This document shows positions 26,394 to 34,401 of a stretch of DNA of 64,000 nt, one piece after another. Each line of letters opens with the position of its first letter. The stretch's first letter is position 1. Made by a program: the position numbers and the translations under genes. The notes under the pieces were generated by a model. That model was not told the origin of the DNA, ran no database searches, and saw nothing but the letters and a program-made list of their open reading frames with translations. This stretch comes from Clostridium disporicum (GTDB lineage: Bacteria > Bacillota > Clostridia > Clostridiales > Clostridiaceae): the NCBI RefSeq assembly GCF_001405015.1, contig NZ_CYZX01000001.1:189315-253314 (forward strand). Reading direction: 5' to 3'.

Positions 26394-26783
26394 ATGAAGG
26401 ATCAAAGAAATAGATTAGTTGTTCCAAGAAATATTGTTAACACAAAGATGCTATATACATTTTATATATTAAAGGAATTATCAAAAGGTGAAGTTGTTTT
26501 TGGAAATAAAATTTTATCAACCTTTAAAGATGTTTTTGAAAATTGCAGCCATCCTTTTCCTGTTTCTTCTAGTACAATATATGAAACGCTATACTCTTTA
26601 GAAGAAAAAGGTTATGTGGTAAGTAGTTGGACAGGTGATTTAGTATTAAATAAAAGAAGTAAAAAATTTTATTCTATCACAGATGAGGGATTAAATTATT
26701 ACAAAACACATATAGCGGATTATGTGAATAATATTGAAAAAACAAAATCTACGTTAGATTTAATTATAAAGATGCTTAAATAG
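26394..26783 (+). CDS. PadR-family winged-helix regulator
   Basis: 129 residues. The pattern YILKELSKGEVVFGNKI, then SSSTIYETLYSLEEKGYVV, then KRSKKFYSITDEGLNYY is the PadR winged-helix domain with its beta wing. The C-terminal helix (about 105-129) is the usual dimerisation element and is short, as in PadR subfamily 2. Ligand and targets are unknown. It could regulate the orphan gene behind it or the divergent Cys-rich gene. RBS AAGAGGTGG. The stop codon lies in the loop of its terminator. Confidence 0.82.
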   Translation: MKDQRNRLVVPRNIVNTKMLYTFYILKELSKGEVVFGNKILSTFKDVFENCSHPFPVSSSTIYETLYSLEEKGYVVSSWTGDLVLNKRSKKFYSITDEGLNYYKTHIADYVNNIEKTKSTLDLIIKMLK

Positions 26784-26796
26784 CATCTTTTTTTGT
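26768..26796 (+). terminator. Terminator after the PadR gene
   Basis: AAAGATGCT (26768-26776) pairs with AGCATCTTT (26782-26790), followed by a T-run. Confidence 0.88.
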
Positions 26797-26853
26797 TATC
26801 ACAATTTATACATAAATAAATATAATATAAATAACTAATTTAAAAATATAGGA

Positions 26854-27294
26854 GTGATAATCATAAATATCAATAACTATACAGATTTTTATTCTAATAA
26901 TAATATTTTAGAAACAAGAAAATTAAGAATAGACAAACTAATTCAAAGAGATAATTCTCTTATTTTTGAACAAAATACAATAAAATTTAGATGTGAAGAA
27001 GAATTATTAGTAATAATTCGAAATGTAAAAACAAAAGAAGAATTTATATGTGATTATTTAATTAAAGCCAATAATTTAGTTATTATTTTAGATTCATTGC
27101 TTCATTTATTTAGTAATTACGAAGGTGCAATACAAATACTTAATAAAAGTGATGAGAAATATTATTTATATAATCCTATTATGAAAAATAATAATATTAT
27201 TAACGAAAAAATAGCTAACAATAAACAGTATAAGTGGTTTATAAGAGTATTAGAAAATGGAGAAATTAGATTATCATCAATTATAAATAAATAG
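26854..27294 (+). CDS. Unknown protein of about 143-146 residues with no clear start codon
   Basis: An Asn/Ile-rich protein; no family recognised. The open frame can start at GTG 26854, but that codon is part of the ribosome site TAGGAGTGA. The next in-frame codons are ATA 26857, ATC 26860 and ATA 26863; the last lies 8 nt behind GGAG. No in-frame ATG occurs until near residue 110. Either a rare start codon is used or GTG is used with an overlapping site. Secondary structure looks beta-rich (KFRCEEELLVIIRNVKTKEEFICDY region) with a C-terminal WFIRVLENGEIRL strand pair. A strong shared terminator follows. Confidence 0.6.
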   Translation: MIIININNYTDFYSNNNILETRKLRIDKLIQRDNSLIFEQNTIKFRCEEELLVIIRNVKTKEEFICDYLIKANNLVIILDSLLHLFSNYEGAIQILNKSDEKYYLYNPIMKNNNIINEKIANNKQYKWFIRVLENGEIRLSSIINK

Positions 27295-27327
27295 CCTATT
27301 AATGAATTATTCATTAATAGGCTATTT
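27289..27327. terminator. Bidirectional terminator
   Basis: An 18-bp perfect stem (27289-27306 with 27310-27327, core AGCCTATTAATGAA) between the unknown gene and the convergent coiled-coil gene. Confidence 0.9.
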
Positions 27328-27330
27328 ATT

Positions 27331-28341
27331 TTACTTTTTAACTTTTAAAATTTCTAACTTTAAATTATAAATTTCGTCTTTCAATGTTGCTATTACTTTT
27401 AAATTATCTTCTATTATATTATTTTTCTCTATTTCTATAGATTTCTTTTCTTCTAAGTATTGATCCTTTAAGCGAGAACTTTCATTAGAATTCATTAAAA
27501 TTAGGTTATGCATTTTTTCATTTAAGCTATTTGAATACTCTCTTTCTCTTCTTAAATCATCCTTTAGAGTATCTATCTCACTTCTAGCGCCCTCTAATTC
27601 TTTGTTGAGCTTTAAAACTTCATTATCTAAAATTTTATAATTACTTATTTGACTTTGTAAGTTTTCTACAAGTTCTTGAAGGGATTCGTATTTTTCTCTA
27701 ACTTCTTTACTTTGATCAACTATATCAGTTAATGAATTAATATGCTTTTGTAGATTTTGAATTTGTAATGATTTTTCCTTAGAGTCATTTTCAAAAGTGT
27801 TTATTAAATCATTTACTTTAGTGAAGTTATCTTTCGAATCTTTTAATTCATTATTTTTTATAGATAATTCTTCTTCAATATTTCTAAAATCATCCTTGAT
27901 TTTAATATTTTCTTCTTGTAATGATTTAATTATATTTTCTCTTGATTTAATTTCACTCTGAAATTTTTCGTTATATTTTTCTTGTATAAAAGTCGCCATA
28001 TCAAGAGATGATAAATAGCTACTTCTAATGGAATCCAATAAATAATTAAATTTATCAATTTCTGCTTTTCTATCAGCAAATTTACTATTATTTTCAATTT
28101 TAATTGCTTCATATTGATTCAAAAGTGTAGAAATTAATGTTTCAGCATCTCCAAATTTACTTTGCAATTGATTTAACCTGTCTTTTGTAGATTTTTTAAG
28201 CTTTAACCCCTTAGTCTCAAGTTTTTCATTTTGGATTACTCCATCTGTTTTATTTTGATTAAATTCATCTTCAACTTCAAATTCCTTAATATTTTCATCC
28301 AAGCAAATTGTTTTTTCTTCATTTTTGTTATTTTCAACCAT
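27331..28341 (-). CDS. Coiled-coil protein with ribbon-helix-helix-like N-terminus
   Basis: 336 residues. Residues 1-45 are acidic. Residues about 46-80 (GLKLKKSTKDRLNQLQSKF, GDAETLISTLLNQYEAI) have the strand-helix-helix pattern of ribbon-helix-helix DNA-binding domains. From about 95 to the end is an almost unbroken coiled coil rich in E, K, N and L with heptad spacing. A DNA-binding head with a long coiled-coil tail recalls KfrA-like plasmid proteins, though KfrA is a different fold; function is unknown. The start ATG follows AGGAGGAT. Directly upstream are five GTTAAC-type hexamers, which look like its own operator. The divergent neighbour is a tyrosine recombinase. Confidence 0.7.
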   Translation of the reverse strand: MVENNKNEEKTICLDENIKEFEVEDEFNQNKTDGVIQNEKLETKGLKLKKSTKDRLNQLQSKFGDAETLISTLLNQYEAIKIENNSKFADRKAEIDKFNYLLDSIRSSYLSSLDMATFIQEKYNEKFQSEIKSRENIIKSLQEENIKIKDDFRNIEEELSIKNNELKDSKDNFTKVNDLINTFENDSKEKSLQIQNLQKHINSLTDIVDQSKEVREKYESLQELVENLQSQISNYKILDNEVLKLNKELEGARSEIDTLKDDLRREREYSNSLNEKMHNLILMNSNESSRLKDQYLEEKKSIEIEKNNIIEDNLKVIATLKDEIYNLKLEILKVKK

Positions 28342-28360
28342 TTTTATCCTCCTATATACA

Positions 28361-28404
28361 GTTAACTTAGTTAACCAAGGTTAACCTAGTTAACCTTGGT
28401 TAAT
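28361..28404. promoter_or_regulatory. Phased GTTAAC array, putative operator
   Basis: GTTAAC occurs at 28361, 28370, 28380 and 28389, and GTTAAT at 28399, with 9, 10, 9 and 10 bp between starts, nearly one helical turn each. The right part (28371-28403) is also a perfect 15-bp inverted repeat around CTA. It begins only 9 bp upstream of the coiled-coil gene's ribosome site. Confidence 0.75.
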
Positions 28405-28406
28405 TT

Positions 28407-28435
28407 ATTGTATCATAAATACCATTAAATTTCTA
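28407..28435 (-). promoter_or_regulatory. Possible promoter of the coiled-coil gene
   Basis: TAGAAA (28430-28435), 17 bp, TACAAT (28407-28412) on the minus strand. If used, transcription would start at the edge of the GTTAAC array. The -35 is weak. Confidence 0.35.
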
Positions 28436-28472
28436 GAAAAAATAAGCAAAAATAGTATAATTATATCCAAAT

Positions 28473-28599
28473 AAAAACTGCGCTTATTCCTGAATATGCG
28501 CAGTTTTTGTTTAAAGTATTGATAAATCAAGGTTTTATAGCTATAATGAAATTAGTAAAATATAAAAAGCGCAGTTTATAAATGCAAAAGGCGCAGTTT
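28473..28599 (+). repeat. Four copies of GCGCAGTTT upstream of the recombinase gene
   Basis: AAAAACTGCGC (28473-28483) and GCGCAGTTTTT (28498-28508) form an inverted repeat with a 14-nt centre. Two further direct copies of GCGCAGTTT are at 28569-28577 and 28591-28599, starts 22 bp apart. In this AT-rich sequence such a GC-containing 9-mer is not expected four times in 130 bp. They may be recombinase or regulator sites. Alternatively the first pair is a terminator-like hairpin in the leader, with the later copies able to pair with its left arm. Confidence 0.75.
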
Positions 28600-28638
28600 A
28601 AATTTGGATTTCTAGAAGAAAGGAATTTTTAAAATATA

Positions 28639-29436
28639 ATGAATGATGAAATGATAGAGATGATGAAATTCTATGAATTTTATAAAAAGATGAAAGCCTT
28701 AGAAAAAAGTGAAGAGTTAACTTCAAATAAAGAAGAAAATTTATTAAAAACAGAGGGAGCAAATAGTAGTACTATTAAAAACAATAATTTAGAAGACGTA
28801 CATAGTCATAATAAAACAGAGGGAGAAACAAAAAACACTAAAAAGAAAAATTATAGAGCTACTCGCCCACTAGAAATAGATGAATATGAAGAAATAATTA
28901 AGTTATGCAAAAGCGGATTTATTTACGGAGATAAAAAGACAGGTAGAAGAAAAAAATTTAGAGCGAACCCATCTTTAGCTTTTGCATTAGCTCTTCAAGC
29001 AACTTTAGGATTTAGAGCTTCTGATATAGTTAATTTAAAAGTAGAAGATTTTAATAGAAGTAAATTTTCTATAAAGGAAATTAAAACAGGTAAGTGGCAA
29101 AATAGAGAGTTAGGTGAAAATATGTATAATAAATTTTTAGAGTACGTAGTAGAAAACAAATTAGATGGAGGCGATTATATTTATCCAAATAAGGTTAGAA
29201 ATATGCAGCAACAATTAAAAATAATAACTGACTATCTAGGCTACAAAAATATTGGAACGCACTCTTTTAGAAAGTTATTTGCTCATACTTTATATGAAGA
29301 ATCAGGTCATGATATTGAATTAGTTAGACACGCCTTAAATCACTCAGATATAAAGACAACGATGAGATATTTAGGGGTAAGTATGAAAAAATTAAAGGAA
29401 GCAACTACAAAGATTGACTTTTCATATATGTTATAA
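28639..29436 (+). CDS. Tyrosine recombinase (phage-integrase family), divergent type
   Basis: 265 residues. Residues 1-70 are charged and low in complexity. The catalytic domain follows: Arg in LGFRASDIVNL (about 124), a beta-strand Lys in IKTGKWQNREL (about 151), HSFRKLFAHTLYE (about 208-220), and LNHSDIKTTMRYLG with the nucleophilic Tyr near 244. No standard SAM-like core-binding domain is visible, so the protein is unusually short at its N-terminus. The start codon is preceded by AGAAAGGA at a long distance (about 14 nt), suggesting weak translation. It is divergent from the coiled-coil gene and has its own terminator. Confidence 0.85.
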   Translation: MNDEMIEMMKFYEFYKKMKALEKSEELTSNKEENLLKTEGANSSTIKNNNLEDVHSHNKTEGETKNTKKKNYRATRPLEIDEYEEIIKLCKSGFIYGDKKTGRRKKFRANPSLAFALALQATLGFRASDIVNLKVEDFNRSKFSIKEIKTGKWQNRELGENMYNKFLEYVVENKLDGGDYIYPNKVRNMQQQLKIITDYLGYKNIGTHSFRKLFAHTLYEESGHDIELVRHALNHSDIKTTMRYLGVSMKKLKEATTKIDFSYML

Positions 29437-29448
29437 CTCTAGAAAGTG

Positions 29449-29511
29449 AAATAGATATGCTATTTTGGTAAACAATGATATTTATTTGTATTAATAGCAT
29501 ATCTATTTTTT
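29449..29511 (+). terminator. Terminator after the tyrosine recombinase gene
   Basis: AAATAGATATGCTATT (29449-29464) and AATAGCATATCTATTT (29493-29508) are perfect inverted repeats with a 28-nt loop, followed by T-runs. Confidence 0.75.
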
Positions 29512-29643
29512 TATAATAACAACTTATCTATCTAGTAAATACCACTATTTATTATATAATATAGTCATACTCATTATATACCTCTCTGAATCTATCAATA
29601 AAATATAGATTTCATTAGGAGATATATTTAATAACTTATTAAA

Positions 29644-30924
29644 TTATAAATTTGGCTCATGAACAATATTTCCGTTTACATACCTAACTTTAATATTCCT
29701 ATAGTCACTATTATATATAAATTTTTGCAACCTTTCTTCTAATGTTAAATAATTAAAATTATCATCATTACTATCATCAATTACGAGAGCATCAAAATCA
29801 TATCCTTCTTCAAAACTACCTACATTTCCAAAAAATTCTCCTCCACCTTTAGTGACTAAATAAAATATTTCAGCGGTCGTTAAAGGTAAATCTTTATGAT
29901 TACTTTCAATCCATTTTAAATTTGATATTTGCATAGCATAAGCCATAACTTGGAACATTGATAAAGTATGACCACCTGAAATATCTGTAGCTAATCCAAC
30001 TTTAATGCCATTTTCTATAAGTTTTCTAATAGGGGCTATACCACTCGATAAATTCACATTAGAAGTAGGACAATGAGCTACATAAACATTTTGCTGCGCT
30101 AATAAGGATATTTCTTCTTCGGTTAAATGTACACAATGAGCCATAATGGTTTTTGTTTGTCCTAAAAGATTAGATGAATTATAAACACTTGCATAATTCG
30201 GCTCACTTGGGTATCTATCAGCAACCATATTAATTTCTCCTACATTTTCAGAAAGGTGAGATTGAACTGGAATATTATATTTCATAGCTAATTCCCCTAA
30301 GGATTTTAATAGCTTATCGCTGCAAGAAGGAACAAATCTTGGAGTAATTATAGGCTTTACAAGAGCATATTTATCTTTATACTCTTCAATTATTTCCACA
30401 GTATCATTTATAGATTTATTTGTATTTTCTATTAAAGTATCTGGAGAATTATAATCCATATTCACTTTTCCTATATAAGCTCCTAATCCGGATTTATTAA
30501 ACAAATCCATCAATAATTTACTACTTTCTTTATGAATAGTAGCAAAAATGCAACATCTTGTAGTTCCATGTTTCCATATCTCTTTAATTAATTTAGAATA
30601 TACTTTTTTTGCATATTCTAAATTATTATATTTGCTTTCTTCTGGAAAAGTATATGACTCCAACCAAGGTATAAGCTCTTTATCTAGCCCTAAACCTATA
30701 TTAGGAAATTGAGGTGCATGTAAGTGCAAATCAACTAATCCAGGTATTATTAATAAATTGCTATAATCTACTACTTTTATATTTGAAAACTCGTCTGGTA
30801 GCTCTTCATAAACTCTCTTTACTTTATTTTCTTTAATTAATATATATCCATTATAAATAGTTTCAAAAGTTCCAAATTTTTTTGTATATAAAATATCTCC
30901 TTTAACACAATAAATATTTGACAT
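29644..30924 (-). CDS. guaD: Guanine deaminase
   Basis: 426 residues. Amidohydrolase that converts guanine to xanthine and ammonia. PGLVDLHLHAPQF (metal ligands His67 and His69), QSHLSEN, MAHCVHL and GLATDISGGHTLSMF carry the conserved zinc-site residues. GLDKELIPWLESYTFPEE is specific for guanine deaminases. ATG 30924 follows AGGTGG; the frame opens at a GTG inside that site. The gene lies directly downstream of ygfK and near a purine permease, as in the E. coli ygfK-xanQ-guaD region, pointing to purine catabolism. Confidence 0.93.
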   Translation of the reverse strand: MSNIYCVKGDILYTKKFGTFETIYNGYILIKENKVKRVYEELPDEFSNIKVVDYSNLLIIPGLVDLHLHAPQFPNIGLGLDKELIPWLESYTFPEESKYNNLEYAKKVYSKLIKEIWKHGTTRCCIFATIHKESSKLLMDLFNKSGLGAYIGKVNMDYNSPDTLIENTNKSINDTVEIIEEYKDKYALVKPIITPRFVPSCSDKLLKSLGELAMKYNIPVQSHLSENVGEINMVADRYPSEPNYASVYNSSNLLGQTKTIMAHCVHLTEEEISLLAQQNVYVAHCPTSNVNLSSGIAPIRKLIENGIKVGLATDISGGHTLSMFQVMAYAMQISNLKWIESNHKDLPLTTAEIFYLVTKGGGEFFGNVGSFEEGYDFDALVIDDSNDDNFNYLTLEERLQKFIYNSDYRNIKVRYVNGNIVHEPNL

Positions 30925-30979
30925 TATTACCACCTATATTCTTCAACCTAAGTATTAGGCTACTTATTTCAATATATAA

Positions 30980-31016
30980 AAGGTGGAGATAAATAATATA
31001 TACCTTCCCCCACCTT
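30980..31016 (-). terminator. Hairpin between ygfK and guaD
   Basis: AAGGTGG (30980-30986) pairs with CCACCTT (31010-31016); T-rich on the minus strand behind it. With a 7-bp stem and a large loop it may be only partial. Confidence 0.5.
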
Positions 31017-31022
31017 AATCCA

Positions 31023-34000
31023 TTAAATTATATAATTATAATTGTAAATACATGCTTTTATCATTTCTTCATATTCTTTTGAAATTTTATCATCTTCTCC
31101 TAATCTATACCTTACTATTAAACCATCTTCTTTTCTTACTTTAAATGTGTTAGAAGTTTTGTCTAATAATAAGAATCCTTTATTATTACTATTATTAAAA
31201 TCCTCTTCACTCCAGAAAAGCGTTAATTTATCTTTATAAGGATTTCCATTGTGAGGACAGAATACACCACAGTTTCCACATTCATTGCACATTCCATCTA
31301 TATGAAGAACTTGATGTGAATTCAAAGTATTACTATTAACCTTAATTGAAAGATTTGCTCTATTTGGACATACATCTACACAAATCTCACAAATATTATC
31401 ACAAGATAAACATCTAGTAGATTCAGCTTCATTTGAAATTGGTTCACTTATAATACCTTTTCTTAAATATAACGTACTTTCATCAACTTTAACGACTTTA
31501 TTCTTAAAATCATTCTTAATACCTACTTCTCTTAATATATTTTTTGCAACTAGTTTTCCATCAGCCATAGCTTGAACAATTGTTGATGGCCCTGATTTCA
31601 TATCACCTGCAACATATACATTTTTTATTGAAGTTTCATAGTATTCATTAATAACAGGATACCCCTTACTATTTAAAGTTATATTATTCTTTTCAAGAAG
31701 TGTTGTATCAACAGTATCTCCTACTGCAAGAATTACAGTATCTGCAGCTATTTCTACATTTTTGTTAGTTTCTATAGGTCTTCTTCTTCCAGAATCATCC
31801 TTATCTCCTAGCTTTATTTTACTGCATATTAATTTTCCATTCTTTATTTCCTTAGGAGAAAGTAATTCTTTTATTTCTATTCCTTCTTCAATCAATAATT
31901 CTATCTCTTCTTTACTTGCAGGCATAAGATCTTTCGTCCTTCTATATATTACCGAAACGTTATCTACTCCATTTACTCTCTTGGCAGCTCTTGCAGCATC
32001 CATAGCCACATCTCCTCCACCAATGATACAAATATTTTTACCTAAGTTAATAGAAGCATTATTTTCTTTAAAATTCTCTAAGAATTCTAAAGCATGAATT
32101 GATTTATTATCATTATCTATAAGAGATACATTTAAAGGCTTCCAAGTACCAATAGCTAATACTACATAATCATAATCTTTTTTCAAATCTTCTATTACAA
32201 AATTATCTTTTGCACCAAATTTAAAATTAACTCCATAATTTTTAATTAAATTAAAATCTTTTTCTATAATAGATTGTGCAATTCTAAATTCAGGTATTAC
32301 ATATTGAATAACTCCATAAGGCTTTTCGCGTTTTTCAAATACGGTCACATCTACGCCATTTCTTCTTAAATATGCAGCAGTAGCAAGTCCAGCTACACCG
32401 GCACCAATTACAGCTACTTTTTTATTACTAATAATTGAAGATACTTTTAGTTTGCTTACATATTTATCTTGTGCATTAACTACAGCAATATTTTTCATAT
32501 TTCTAATAGAAACGGATTTATCATAATCTAATCTAGTGCATTTAGTTTGGCAATTGTGATTACATATAGTAGCTGTTATAGCGGGTGAAATATTATCATT
32601 AACAATAACTTCAAATGCTTCATCATATTTCTCTTCTCCAACTAATGAAACGTATTGAGGTATTTGTTGATTAATTGGGCATCCTTTATTACATGGAGCT
32701 ATTGCACAATCAAATATTGGTAAATCCGATTTTATTTTTCTATTATTAACTTCTCTCCATTCTTTTTTATAGTGTTTATTATTTATTACAGTAGTCGATA
32801 GTCTTTCTAGTAATTCTAAATTAATTTTATCTTTCATTTTCGAGTTGATTGCTTCAGTCTTTTTTGCAAGTTGATGAATTCTTTCATATCCACCTGGTTT
32901 TAACAGAGTTGTTGCAAAAGTTATTGGAAATATTCCTGTTGAATATATCTCTGCAATATTAAATAAATCTGCACCACCAGAGTACGATATTTTTAAATCT
33001 CCATCAAATTCTTTAGCAAGCTTATAAGCTAACGTAATAGAAAGAGCAAATAGTGATCTACCTGACATGTACATTTCTTCACCTGGTAGTTCATTATTGG
33101 TAATCTTAGTAGGCAGCGTATTAGTTAACTTTACTCCAATTTCTAAATTTAATCCTTTTGCTACTGATTTAAGTCTACTAAGCATACTAATTGCATCATC
33201 AAATTGTAAATCGTTTTTAAAATGATGAGAGTTTAAAGTTATATATTTATAACCCATAGTATCAAATGTATTTCTAACAAACTCTTCTCCTAAAAGAGTA
33301 GGATTCATCTTAATAAATGTATTTAATCTCTTCTCATTTAATAGATAGTTAGCTATTCTTTCAATTTCTTCTGGAGGACATCCATGTAATGTTGATAAAG
33401 TAATAGAGCTGCAAACTCTACTAGATATATTATCTAAATCGTCCACATTAAAATTTTTAAATTTATCTAAATTATTTATAATGACATTTTTACATTCATT
33501 CCATACATCTGTTGAAGAGGCATCTATCATTTCATCGATAAATTTATTAACCTTTGGAGATTTTATTCCCTCTAGGTCATATCCTACGCTCATATTAAAA
33601 ATAAAATCTCTAGTATTGCTTAAACCTAATTCCTTCATTAATACATGTAGTAAGAACCAAGCTTTTACATACTCATCATAAGCACTAGGAACAGTAAGCT
33701 CTGTTGACCATTCTACATTATAACATTCATCTTGAGCATAAATGCAAGGTTTTGAAACCGGTAAATCTTTACCATCTAAAATTTGAACTGTTTTTAACTC
33801 TATAAATCTACTTCCAGTTAGGTAGGCTGCCACAATATTTTGTGTTAATTGTGAATGAGGTCCTGCAGCTGGGCCTATGCATGTTGAAATATTTTCTCCT
33901 AAAATATTTATAGATGATTTTGAAACATTTTTATAAAACTTCTTTTTATTTATTCCAAATATTGTACCTTTTAATTTATGTTCATTCAAAACCCAATGTA

Positions 34001-34040
34001 ATAATTTTTCAAAAGGAATTGGTGTCATTTTATCTCCCAT
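31023..34040 (-). CDS. ygfK: YgfK-type flavin/Fe-S oxidoreductase of the selenate reductase-like family
   Basis: 1005 residues. The N-terminal 400 residues are a dihydroorotate-dehydrogenase-like TIM barrel. Then comes a DPYD-like Fe-S part (CAIAPCNKGCPINQQIP near 445), an FAD domain (VAVIGAGVAGLATAAYLRR), an NAD(P) domain (ICIIGGGDVAMDAARAA) and C-terminal 4Fe-4S motifs (CDNICEICVDVCP, CNECGNCGVFCPHNGNP). The start MGDKMTPIPFEKLL closely parallels E. coli YgfK, which fixes the start. YgfK genes travel with selenium-dependent molybdenum hydroxylases and purine breakdown; a true selenate reductase role is doubtful. It is predicted to be a cytosolic electron-transfer enzyme. A 16-codon frame and hairpin precede it. 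Confidence 0.93.
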   Translation of the reverse strand: MGDKMTPIPFEKLLHWVLNEHKLKGTIFGINKKKFYKNVSKSSINILGENISTCIGPAAGPHSQLTQNIVAAYLTGSRFIELKTVQILDGKDLPVSKPCIYAQDECYNVEWSTELTVPSAYDEYVKAWFLLHVLMKELGLSNTRDFIFNMSVGYDLEGIKSPKVNKFIDEMIDASSTDVWNECKNVIINNLDKFKNFNVDDLDNISSRVCSSITLSTLHGCPPEEIERIANYLLNEKRLNTFIKMNPTLLGEEFVRNTFDTMGYKYITLNSHHFKNDLQFDDAISMLSRLKSVAKGLNLEIGVKLTNTLPTKITNNELPGEEMYMSGRSLFALSITLAYKLAKEFDGDLKISYSGGADLFNIAEIYSTGIFPITFATTLLKPGGYERIHQLAKKTEAINSKMKDKINLELLERLSTTVINNKHYKKEWREVNNRKIKSDLPIFDCAIAPCNKGCPINQQIPQYVSLVGEEKYDEAFEVIVNDNISPAITATICNHNCQTKCTRLDYDKSVSIRNMKNIAVVNAQDKYVSKLKVSSIISNKKVAVIGAGVAGLATAAYLRRNGVDVTVFEKREKPYGVIQYVIPEFRIAQSIIEKDFNLIKNYGVNFKFGAKDNFVIEDLKKDYDYVVLAIGTWKPLNVSLIDNDNKSIHALEFLENFKENNASINLGKNICIIGGGDVAMDAARAAKRVNGVDNVSVIYRRTKDLMPASKEEIELLIEEGIEIKELLSPKEIKNGKLICSKIKLGDKDDSGRRRPIETNKNVEIAADTVILAVGDTVDTTLLEKNNITLNSKGYPVINEYYETSIKNVYVAGDMKSGPSTIVQAMADGKLVAKNILREVGIKNDFKNKVVKVDESTLYLRKGIISEPISNEAESTRCLSCDNICEICVDVCPNRANLSIKVNSNTLNSHQVLHIDGMCNECGNCGVFCPHNGNPYKDKLTLFWSEEDFNNSNNKGFLLLDKTSNTFKVRKEDGLIVRYRLGEDDKISKEYEEMIKACIYNYNYII

Positions 34041-34070
34041 TTTAAATTTTACCCCCTAAATATATTAATA

Positions 34071-34091
34071 ACTCTAAATAACTTTTAGAGT
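34071..34091 (-). promoter_or_regulatory. Hairpin in the ygfK leader
   Basis: ACTCTAAA (34071-34078) pairs with TTTAGAGT (34084-34091) between the 16-codon frame and the ygfK ribosome site. It lacks a T-run. It could be an attenuator-like element or chance. Confidence 0.35.
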
Positions 34092-34114
34092 ACTTAGATT
34101 TACTAGTTATTTTC

Positions 34115-34165
34115 TTATATGGCATCTGACCTAGTAACAATTTCCCCTATAACATTAAAATTCAT
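34115..34165 (-). pseudogene. 16-codon frame resembling the start of a xanthine dehydrogenase Mo subunit
   Basis: A strong site (GGGAGG, 5-6 nt) precedes ATG 34165. The product reads MNFNVIGEIVTRSDAI and stops at TAA. Molybdenum-binding subunits of xanthine dehydrogenases begin this domain with a V-I-G-K-x-x-x-R-x-D-A pattern. The frame may therefore be the relic of an xdh gene deleted after 16 codons, in a place where xdh is found in related purine loci. A short leader peptide upstream of ygfK is the alternative. The match is short. Confidence 0.4.
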
Positions 34166-34401
34166 TTTATCCTCCCTATAGATTTAATGTACATCAATAT
34201 AATAGATACGTTTACATAGTGTTTTATATGCATATATAGATAATAAAATTCAAATATATACACATATATATTACCATTAATTTACAAATAAATAAACTAA
34301 AAAACTTTTCCATAAATCCCTCATTAAATTAATAAATTTATATCATAAATTTTATTTAACTTAATAAATATTATATAGAGTGAAATATAAGGAGTGATTT
34401 T

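Larger units (their letters stand above)
34041..34401. other. Intergenic region between ygfK and the divergent unknown gene
   Basis: Besides the 16-codon frame and the hairpin described separately, the part from 34166 to 34390 is very AT-rich. It must hold promoters for both directions, but I see no convincing -35/-10 pair and no known riboswitch. Confidence 0.5.

Noticed and set aside
28473..28599. CRISPR-like repeats
   Set aside because: Units are only 9 bp, spacing is unequal and one copy is inverted; no cas genes nearby.
31762..32097. A 111-residue plus-strand frame inside ygfK
   Set aside because: Antisense to the conserved FAD/NAD domain; no ribosome site.
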